Source: an uncultured Campylobacter sp. (lineage in GTDB: Bacteria > Campylobacterota > Campylobacteria > Campylobacterales > Campylobacteraceae). From it: DNA of 7,021 nucleotides. The position numbers and the translations under genes were made by a program. The notes beneath the pieces were generated by a model. That model was given only the letters and a program-made list of their open reading frames with translations, ran no database searches and was not told where the DNA came from. Shown one piece after another: positions 1 to 5,217 of this stretch; the stretch's first letter is position 1, and each line of letters opens with the position of its first letter. The stretch is from contig CALBNA010000275.1 in assembly GCA_937896205.1 (NCBI GenBank), positions 1 to 7,021 on the forward strand, in the 5' to 3' direction.

Positions 1-516
1 TTCGTACATATCAGCTATCGCGTGGCAGCCGCTCGCGTCCTCGTAGTTGCATGCGGTTTCGTAAAATTTAGACGCTTTGGCTAAATTTTGCTCGGTGCCT
101 CCGCTGTTGTAGTCGTAGTATCCGGCCACTCTCGCGCACGCGGCGCCCACTTTGCCCTCGCAAGCTTTTTCGTGAAATTTCATCGCCTTTTTATAGTCGG
201 TTTCCTGTCCGGCCTGTCCATTTTCGTAGATATCGCCAAGAGATTTGCATCCGTCCATATCGCCCGCATTGCAAGCTTTTGAAAACTGCTCGAAGCTTTT
301 TGCCTCGCTAGAGTTTTGCGAATAGGCGTTAATGTTTATAAAGCCCGCAGCATAGCAACCTACGATGTTTTTCTCCTCATAGCAAGACTTCTCAAAGAGC
401 TTTAAGGCGTTGTCGTAGTTGTTTTGAGCTAACTCCGCGCTCGCCTCCTCGAAAGCAGGCACGGCGGCAAAGGCCGCGGACGCCAAAAAAGCGGCGCAAA
501 CGATTTTCTTTAGCAT
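1..516 (-). CDS. Exported cysteine-rich Sel1-repeat protein (HcpA-like), partial at left edge
   Basis: Read leftward from an ATG at 514-516, the frame stays open for 172 codons and leaves the window, so the C-terminus is missing. An AAGGA ribosome binding site (523-527) lies six bases upstream. The N-terminus is a signal peptide (MLKKIVCAAFLASAAFAA, cleavage probably near residue 17), so the product should be periplasmic or secreted. Sel1/TPR-like repeats follow with a strict 37-residue period: cysteines at 45, 82, 119 and 156 each have a partner 8-9 residues later (54, 90, 127, 164), giving the Cys-x7-Cys pattern that staples each helical pair in Helicobacter cysteine-rich proteins. Repeat landmarks are KAC, GC and the LGDIYENG stretch at 93-100. 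Family members are exported scaffold or host-interaction proteins, and no enzymatic activity should be assumed. It lies 52 bases after the Nudix gene and may be cotranscribed. The family call is firm, the role is not. Confidence 0.88.
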   Translation of the reverse strand, partial: MLKKIVCAAFLASAAFAAVPAFEEASAELAQNNYDNALKLFEKSCYEEKNIVGCYAAGFININAYSQNSSEAKSFEQFSKACNAGDMDGCKSLGDIYENGQAGQETDYKKAMKFHEKACEGKVGAACARVAGYYDYNSGGTEQNLAKASKFYETACNYEDASGCHAIADMYE

Positions 517-541
517 TTGTTTTCCTTAAATTTGATTATTT

Positions 542-568
542 TTCGTGAAATTTGAAATTTGACACGAA
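542..568. repeat. Imperfect inverted repeat between the Nudix and Sel1-repeat genes
   Basis: Perfect 6-base arms TTCGTG (542-547) and CACGAA (563-568) enclose two copies of the self-complementary word AAATTT, so a longer bulged hairpin is possible. The outer arm touches the Nudix stop codon (569-571). In the leftward transcript the stem is followed by A residues, not a U tract, so it is not a classical intrinsic terminator. It could be a 3'-end stabiliser, a weak attenuator before the Sel1-repeat gene, or simply a product of AAATTT density. Confidence 0.3.
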
Positions 569-1168
569 CTAACGGTTAAATTTGGCAAAAAACCACATAA
601 AAGCAAACATCAGCCCCGTGGCCTTGGTTTTGCTTTCGTCAAACATAAACTCGCGCGCCCGCTCAAGCGGCACGTAAACGGGTTCGATGTTTTCGCCGTC
701 TATGCCGCCGCCCTCGCCGATTTTCATCGCGTCGTTTATCACGGCAAAAAACATCGTCTGCTTCGCTCCGCCAAATCCCAGCGCGCCGCGGGTGGATGTT
801 ATGCGCTCTACCTTGCTCACTGCAAAGCCCGTCTCCTCGGCGATCTCCTCGATGACGGTCTGCTCCTCGCTCTTGCCTTTATCCATCAGACCCGCACAAA
901 GCTCATATGTGTAGCCCTCGTCGCCCTTTTGCGTCAAATTTAGCTCGCGTCCTTCTTGCAGATTAAACCAAACGGCGGGGCGAAACTGCTTAACCAGCAA
1001 AAAAGCGTCCTTATCCTCGTGATAAAGCAGCACCGAGACGCTGTCGTGAGCCTTGATGCACTCCCATCTGACGTACTTCTCGCACAGATCAAACGAAATT
1101 TGATATGGCTTTACATAGCGCGGGGCGGTTAAATTTTCTATTTTGATATTTTTTACAGAAGTATCCAT
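569..1168 (-). CDS. Nudix hydrolase, NUDT14-like (UDP-sugar / ADP-ribose diphosphatase type)
   Basis: A 199-residue cytoplasmic Nudix hydrolase, expected to cleave a nucleoside-diphosphate sugar into NMP and sugar phosphate with Mg2+. It resembles the NUDT14 (UDP-glucose pyrophosphatase) branch: HDSVSVLLYH (41-50), VKQFRPAVW (59-67), YELCAGLMDKG (88-98), KQTMFF (136-141) and the late GGGIDGENIE stretch (153-162). The Nudix box spans residues 93-115 and keeps the metal-binding EExxEE cluster (E107, E108, E111, E112) and the final TGF, but has K99 at the usual first Glu and E107 at the usual Arg. An ATG at 1166-1168 follows an AGGA site (1177-1180) at 8-base spacing. Its start lies inside the end of mgtE (16-base overlap), so the two are probably translationally coupled. 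The substrate is inferred from the subfamily only; ADP-ribose is the main alternative. Confidence 0.9.
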   Translation of the reverse strand: MDTSVKNIKIENLTAPRYVKPYQISFDLCEKYVRWECIKAHDSVSVLLYHEDKDAFLLVKQFRPAVWFNLQEGRELNLTQKGDEGYTYELCAGLMDKGKSEEQTVIEEIAEETGFAVSKVERITSTRGALGFGGAKQTMFFAVINDAMKIGEGGGIDGENIEPVYVPLERAREFMFDESKTKATGLMFAFMWFFAKFNR

Positions 1169-2529
1169 TTTGCCAGTCCTAAAAAGCTAAAAAAGCCGAC
1201 CGTGTCAGTAACGGTGGTAAGCAGCACAGCTGAGCCGACGGCGGGATCGATGTCAAATTTCTTTAAGCTTAGCGGTATCAAAGTACCGAAAAATCCAGCG
1301 AAAAATAAATTTATCAGCATCGAAGCGCCGATAACGACGCCAAGCATCGGGCGGTTAAACCATAAAGAAGCGATAACGCCCATCAAAAACGCAAAGGTTA
1401 GTCCGTTTATAAGCGCGATGCCAACCTCACGTTTTAGCGCATTTGCGGCGTTTTTAAACTCGATTTCTCCCAAAGTTAGTCGGCGCACGGTAACCGTAAG
1501 CGCCTGCGTACCGGTGTTTCCGCCCATGGACGCTACGATAGGCATCAGTACCGCGAGCGCTACGTAGCTAGCTATCGTCTCGTCAAAAAGCCCGATGATA
1601 GAGGAGCTAATAAGCGCGGTAAATAAATTTATAAGCAGCCAAACGGCGCGCGCGCGAGTGGCCTTAACCAGGCTCGTATCCTCTTCCTCAGCCTCATCGT
1701 CGACGCCGGCTAGGTTATAAATTTGCTCCGTGGCGCTTTCTTTTATAAAGTCGTGGATATCGTCGGTGGTAATACGACCGAGCAAATAGCCCTTGCTATC
1801 GACGACCGCGATCGAGTTCATATCGTAGTTTTCGACCGTTTCTACGACCGTCTCGATAGGCTCGTTATCGACGGCTACGTTGGGCTTATACTTATCCTCT
1901 TCGCTCTTTGCGATGATCTCTCTTAAGGTTTGGTTAAAGTCAAATAGTATCAGATCCTCAAGCGGTACCGCATGGAGCAAAACGCCCTTTTTATCGGTGA
2001 TAAACAGCTGCGAGACGTTTTCTAGTTTACCCTCTTCCTTCTCGCGTCTTAGCCGCTCAACCGCCGTTTTTAGCTGCTCGTCGATATGCGCACTAAAAAG
2101 CTCCGTCTGCATGAACGCACCCGCTTCGCCCTCGTCGTAGCTGCGGATACGTAAAATCTCCTCCTGATCGTCCTTGTCCAGGCCGTCAAAGAGCTCTTTA
2201 GCCTTTTGTTCATCGATCTCCTCGATATACTCCAAAAGCTCGGCGGCGTCGTCACTCTCTAGCTCCTCGATCGCCTCGATGATCTTGTCGCTGGGTATCT
2301 GCTCGATCACGTCCTTTAGCATGTGATCGGGCATCTCGATCGCTACGTCGCCCAGGATCTCTGGATCTAGCTTTTCGAGATATTCGCCAAACAGCTCCTC
2401 ATCGTGCTTTTTAAGCGTTTTTAGGTGCTGAGCGAGGTCGGCGGGGCTTAGTTCCTTATCGATCGTCTCGTTTAGGTGCGAGTCTAGCAGCTCTTTGGCT
2501 TCGTTTAATTGCTCGTTTTCTTCCATCAT
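1153..2529 (-). CDS. mgtE: Magnesium channel/transporter MgtE
   Basis: This 458-residue protein is an inner-membrane Mg2+ channel of typical MgtE length and layout. Residues about 20-135 form the acidic superhelical N domain. Two CBS domains follow (about 138-200 and 203-262; for example NSIAVVDSKGYLLGRITTDD at 238-257), then a connecting plug-helix region (265-292). Five membrane helices lie at roughly 296-316, 320-345, 367-390, 395-421 and 430-456. The family signature GGNTGTQ (336-342) and the pore Asp in the last helix (D442 in TVTDTVGFF) are present. In characterised MgtE proteins the N and CBS domains bind Mg2+ and close the pore when cytoplasmic Mg2+ is high. The start codon is immediately preceded by the stop of the M23 peptidase gene (TAA then ATGATG), so the second ATG at 2524-2526 is an equally possible start. 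The 3' end overlaps the Nudix gene. Confidence 0.96.
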   Translation of the reverse strand: MMEENEQLNEAKELLDSHLNETIDKELSPADLAQHLKTLKKHDEELFGEYLEKLDPEILGDVAIEMPDHMLKDVIEQIPSDKIIEAIEELESDDAAELLEYIEEIDEQKAKELFDGLDKDDQEEILRIRSYDEGEAGAFMQTELFSAHIDEQLKTAVERLRREKEEGKLENVSQLFITDKKGVLLHAVPLEDLILFDFNQTLREIIAKSEEDKYKPNVAVDNEPIETVVETVENYDMNSIAVVDSKGYLLGRITTDDIHDFIKESATEQIYNLAGVDDEAEEEDTSLVKATRARAVWLLINLFTALISSSIIGLFDETIASYVALAVLMPIVASMGGNTGTQALTVTVRRLTLGEIEFKNAANALKREVGIALINGLTFAFLMGVIASLWFNRPMLGVVIGASMLINLFFAGFFGTLIPLSLKKFDIDPAVGSAVLLTTVTDTVGFFSFLGLAKWILL

Positions 2530-2540
2530 TTACTTCTTTT
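2524..2540 (-). promoter_or_regulatory. Stop/start junction of the peptidase gene and mgtE (TAAATGATG)
   Basis: On the minus strand the peptidase ends AAA AAG AAG TAA and the next bases are ATGATG, so there is no gap and two possible mgtE start codons. The only Shine-Dalgarno-like sequence is the purine run AAAAAGAAG made by the final Lys codons. This suggests that mgtE translation depends on ribosomes finishing the peptidase reading frame. Confidence 0.6.
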
Positions 2541-4386
2541 TGTCGCTTGACTCGGCGGTTTTGCCTTTTGATTTTGCCTTTTTATCGGCGGCATCTTTTT
2601 GCTTTTTAGACTTATCTTTGCTGGCGTTTAGGTCTTTTTTCTTTTTGGACTCGGTTTTGGTTTCTTGATTTTTTTTGTCCTTTTTCTTATCGGTCTGTTT
2701 TGTTTTGTCTTTATTTTTAGCGGACGAATTTGACTCTGACTTTTTCGCCTCTTTGCTTGATTTTTTTGGCTCAGTCTTACTCGCCGCCTTGTTTGACGCT
2801 TTTGCGGAGGTTAAATTTGACTCCGGTTTTGCTGATTTTGCTGCGGCTAAATTTGCCGTTTCGTTTGCGTCCGTTTTGGTCCCAGAGGAGTTGTTTTCGG
2901 CTTTAGGCTGCACGGTCAAATTTGACTCGGGCGTAGTTAAATTTGAGTCCGTCAAATTTACATCATCGGCGCTGCTTGTAAGCTCGCTCGTCAAATTTGC
3001 TTCGGTTTTGGTCGCATTGTCTCCCTTGTTGTCACCCTTTGTCTCTTTTGTCAAATTTATATCGGTTTTTAAAGAGCCGATGTTAGTTAAATTTTCCTCT
3101 GCCCTTTTCGTCTCCGTAGTTAAATTTAAATCTCCGCTAGAAAAGGTAGAATTTGCATCCGTCATCGTCAAATTTACGTCTGCTTTTGGCTCGGTTATAG
3201 GATGCTCCCAGTCCATCGCCGCATCAAATTTCTGCTCTTTTTCAGGGATTTCATCCTTGTTGGCATACTCTTTTATCTTGTTTTCAAACTGTTTTATATA
3301 TTTTTGAAATTTAGCGCTTTCATTTAAGGCAAATACGCTTTTAGCTACCTTTATCTCGGTCTCCGGGTTTATAGCGTTACCGTTTTTATAAACGCCGAAA
3401 TGCAGGTGCGAACCCGTACTCATACCCGTGTTTCCGACATATGCGATGAGCTGACCTTGCTTAACTTTTACTCCACTTTTTATACCTTTAGCAAAGCCGC
3501 TAGTGTGCGCATATAGCGTCTCGTAACCGCTAGTGTGACCTAGTATTACTACCTTGCCGTAGCCGCTTTTAGTACCGACGAATTTAACCGTACCCTCGCC
3601 TGCGGCCTTTATCGGAGTGCCTTTAGGAGCGCCGTAATCCACACCTAGATGAGCCTTATAGCGCTTTAGTATCGGATGATAGCGCTTGGGCGTAAAAGGC
3701 GAGGTAATACGAGCGTTTGCGATCGGTCTAGTTAGCAAAAATTTATCGTTTTTCTTGCCGCTTTTGTCGTAGTATTTGTTTTCGTATTTATAAACCGTGT
3801 ATTTTTTGCCGCTGATTTCAATCGTCGCCCAGTATATCTCAGGAGCGCCGAACGTGCGTCCGAGCCTCATCTTTTGCGTATACTCCATCGCAAGCCTGTC
3901 GCCTTTTTTTAGCTTCGTAAACTCTTTAGCGCCCACTTCGCTCCTCATAGCTAGATAAAATCCATGCGCTAGCGCCGCGCTACCCGTAGCTTCTAGTATA
4001 TCTTGCGAAGGATTCGAGACGATCGGCATACTAAGCACGCGCCTATAAGTCTGATACGAAATCGATGAGAGCTGAAATTTAAATTTACCCTCTTCGTCTT
4101 TATAAATTTGCGCTTGAAGTTCTTCGTTTATGGGGATGAGAACTTGTTTTAATCCGCCGCTTTCGTCCCTTAAAATTTGATACGGAATACCTGCTGTTAT
4201 CTCGCTCACAAACTCCTTATCGTCCGAATCCATATCATAATAAAGAGAAAGGGGGATGGAATTTTTCTCCAAAAAAGTTAAAAACGTATCTCCGCTAGGC
4301 CAGCTAAGCTCCTGGACGGTAGATTGTATAGGCGCGGCGGCGAATAAATTTACCGCCAGCAGTAAAGCTAATGAAAATTTCTTCAT
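2530..4386 (-). CDS. csd3: Csd3/HdpA-like M23 peptidoglycan endopeptidase with long sequon- and lysine-rich tail
   Basis: A periplasmic zinc metallopeptidase of the LytM/M23 family. The order is signal peptide (about 1-18), Csd3-type N-terminal domains (about 25-225, including the conserved QVLIPI at 81-86), LytM domain (about 226-345), then a disordered extension to residue 618. Zinc and catalytic residues are visible: H246 and D250 in HLGVD, H294 in LYAH, H327 and H329 in HLHF. In H. pylori, Csd3 is a D,D-endopeptidase/carboxypeptidase that trims crosslinks and sets helical shape, with an N-terminal domain whose Glu caps the zinc; E62 here is a candidate counterpart. H. pylori Csd3 is about 400 residues, so the last 200 or so residues are an addition. 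They carry 14 D/E-x-N-x-S/T sequons and then a lysine-rich end. An ATG at 4384-4386 follows AAGGGA. It heads a leftward run with mgtE. The symbol is by homology; Campylobacter names differ. Confidence 0.93.
   Translation of the reverse strand: MKKFSLALLLAVNLFAAAPIQSTVQELSWPSGDTFLTFLEKNSIPLSLYYDMDSDDKEFVSEITAGIPYQILRDESGGLKQVLIPINEELQAQIYKDEEGKFKFQLSSISYQTYRRVLSMPIVSNPSQDILEATGSAALAHGFYLAMRSEVGAKEFTKLKKGDRLAMEYTQKMRLGRTFGAPEIYWATIEISGKKYTVYKYENKYYDKSGKKNDKFLLTRPIANARITSPFTPKRYHPILKRYKAHLGVDYGAPKGTPIKAAGEGTVKFVGTKSGYGKVVILGHTSGYETLYAHTSGFAKGIKSGVKVKQGQLIAYVGNTGMSTGSHLHFGVYKNGNAINPETEIKVAKSVFALNESAKFQKYIKQFENKIKEYANKDEIPEKEQKFDAAMDWEHPITEPKADVNLTMTDANSTFSSGDLNLTTETKRAEENLTNIGSLKTDINLTKETKGDNKGDNATKTEANLTSELTSSADDVNLTDSNLTTPESNLTVQPKAENNSSGTKTDANETANLAAAKSAKPESNLTSAKASNKAASKTEPKKSSKEAKKSESNSSAKNKDKTKQTDKKKDKKNQETKTESKKKKDLNASKDKSKKQKDAADKKAKSKGKTAESSDKKK
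2533..2784 (-). other. Lysine-rich C-terminal end of the Csd3-like peptidase
   Basis: Residues 535-618 contain 33 Lys in 84 residues (39 %) against 14 Asp/Glu, with almost no hydrophobic residues, ending in DKKK. It is predicted to be disordered and strongly cationic after export, which would favour binding to anionic partners such as lipooligosaccharide or nucleic acid. The codons are largely AAA/AAG, and the last ones supply the purine-rich stretch just ahead of the mgtE start. Confidence 0.75.
2620..3180 (-). repeat. N-glycosylation sequon array in the tail of the Csd3-like peptidase (14 D/E-x-N-x-S/T)
   Basis: This region encodes residues 403-589 of the peptidase. Full bacterial sequons (Asp/Glu at -2, no Pro, Ser/Thr at +2) centre on N405, N412, N421, N432, N444, N464, N477, N482, N489, N499, N508, N524, N553 and N587. 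Nine are Asn-Leu-Thr. N457 (NAT) lacks the acidic -2 residue. Residues 1-400 contain no full sequon. At DNA level, eleven AAATTT words fall at 2813-3231, and all nine NLT sequons are written as AAT TTR AC around that word. In Campylobacter, PglB attaches N-glycans to this motif in exported proteins, and this protein has a signal peptide, so modification is likely but is inferred. Confidence 0.85.
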
Positions 4387-4410
4387 AAAATCCCTTGATT
4401 TAAAAGCCGT

Positions 4411-4441
4411 ATTTTACTCGAAAATTACTTACATTTTGCAA
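4411..4441 (-). promoter_or_regulatory. Candidate sigma-70 promoter for the leftward Csd3-like/mgtE/Nudix run
   Basis: On the minus strand a TAAAAT -10 box (4411-4416) is preceded, after 19 bases, by TTGCAA (4436-4441). A short leader with AAGGGA (4391-4396) leads to the ATG at 4384-4386. The -10 is plausible but not perfect, and Campylobacter promoters often lack a clear -35. Assigned from sequence and position only. Confidence 0.4.
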
Positions 4442-4465
4442 AACTAAGCCAGTTTCAGATATAAT
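4436..4465 (+). promoter_or_regulatory. Candidate sigma-70 promoter for the PgbA-N-like gene and glcD
   Basis: A perfect TATAAT -10 box (4460-4465) has TTGCAA (4436-4441) 18 bases upstream as a possible -35. The predicted start, near 4472, gives a leader of about 30 bases ending in AGGAGA (4489-4494). The -35 candidate lies in the palindrome TTTTGCAAAA (4434-4443), which the divergent promoter would also use. Confidence 0.6.
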
Positions 4466-4488
4466 GAGCGCTAAAATTTCAAACTTTC

Positions 4489-4494
4489 AGGAGA
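4489..4494 (+). promoter_or_regulatory. Ribosome binding site fixing a TTG start for the PgbA-N-like gene
   Basis: AGGAGA lies six bases before the TTG at 4501-4503. No ATG in the correct frame precedes the signal peptide, and the next in-frame ATG (4561) would remove it. This decides in favour of the TTG start. Confidence 0.8.
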
Positions 4495-4500
4495 TAAATT

Positions 4501-5217
4501 TTGAAAAAATTTCTTTTATTTTTAGCGGCGGCTTGCCTTAGCTTTGCAGCCGAGTTTTCGATGAGAGAGTATAAAACCCCGCTAATAAGCGTAGATGAGG
4601 GCGTAGGCACGATCATAGACAACTCAGATATCGTCGTAGGCAGTAGCGGCGTCGTGATGCATAAATTTGAAGGCGCTCAAAGCTCAATCATCGCTCGCGC
4701 GGTCGTCACGCAAAAAGGCGGCGGCTTTGCAAAGGTACGATTTGAGGTATTTGACACGCTAGCGCAAAAAGCCCTGCCGATACCGGGAATTTTGCCTAAA
4801 AGCGGCGACGAGATCATCCTAAACTACCTCTACAACCGCTCGCTCATCGTCGTACCGAACAAAGAAATTTACGCCGAAGTAACGAACGCGTTTAAAGACA
4901 TCACTTTTATCCACCCCGATATCGTGGGCTCGTATCTAAGCTATGAGTATAAACCAAACCCTAGCCGCGACGACTTTCGCAAAATGTGCTCGCAAAGCGC
5001 TGCGGGGCTTATTTTCATCGCTATGAACAACGAAGCGCTTTTTGCCGACTGCCAGAGTTTTGAGCCGCTAAAACGCTTTCAAAGCGGCGCGGTCAAATAC
5101 TACCAGCTACCTTTCTACACTCGCGTCAAGGACATCGATACGGTTTTTTGGAAATGGGGCTCGGAGCAAATCAGCGACTTTGACCGCCACTACAAAGCTC
5201 TTTTGAAAGAGAAATGA
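4501..5217 (+). CDS. Exported PgbA-N-domain-like protein, short form
   Basis: This 238-residue protein has a clear signal peptide (MKKFLLFLAAACLSFAAEF, cleavage near residue 17). The mature part is mostly beta-rich and resembles the N-terminal domain of H. pylori plasminogen-binding protein PgbA: YKTPLISVDEG (24-34), IVVGSSGVVMHKFE (44-57), and PNKEIYAEV (119-127), a segment typical of the family. C163 and C184 could form one disulfide. H. pylori PgbA is about 450 residues with a long C-terminal region; here only the N-terminal domain is present, although the protein still ends in Lys. The start is TTG with a good AGGAGA. It is divergent from the Csd3-like gene and overlaps glcD by four bases; I recall csd3, pgbA and glcD being neighbours in H. 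pylori too. Plasminogen binding should not be assumed. The conserved pairing with a peptidoglycan hydrolase and an oxidase suggests a general envelope role. Confidence 0.8.
   Translation: MKKFLLFLAAACLSFAAEFSMREYKTPLISVDEGVGTIIDNSDIVVGSSGVVMHKFEGAQSSIIARAVVTQKGGGFAKVRFEVFDTLAQKALPIPGILPKSGDEIILNYLYNRSLIVVPNKEIYAEVTNAFKDITFIHPDIVGSYLSYEYKPNPSRDDFRKMCSQSAAGLIFIAMNNEALFADCQSFEPLKRFQSGAVKYYQLPFYTRVKDIDTVFWKWGSEQISDFDRHYKALLKEK

Noticed and set aside
88..282. A plus-strand open frame opposite the Sel1-repeat gene
   Set aside because: The minus strand carries a signal peptide and regular 37-residue Cys-paired repeats, so the plus-strand frame is a shadow.
542..568. Intrinsic terminator after the Nudix gene
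   Set aside because: The inverted repeat is present but in the leftward transcript it is followed by A residues rather than a U tract. It was kept only as a repeat.
1202..2140. Three plus-strand open frames opposite mgtE
   Set aside because: All lie opposite recognised MgtE domains and show no motif, ribosome binding site or coherent product.
2813..3231. A CRISPR-like array suggested by regularly recurring gtcaaattt / gttaaattt words
   Set aside because: The repeated unit is only about nine bases, the spacing is irregular, and the reading frame is continuous and codes for sequons in the peptidase.
2675..3307. A 210-codon open frame on the plus strand opposite the peptidase tail, with a hydrophobic, Phe/Val/Ser-rich product
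   Set aside because: It is the antisense of the low-complexity Lys/Asn/Thr tail; AAA/AAG and AAT codons read backward as TTT/CTT and ATT. It resembles no membrane protein family and the sense strand has clear domain homology.
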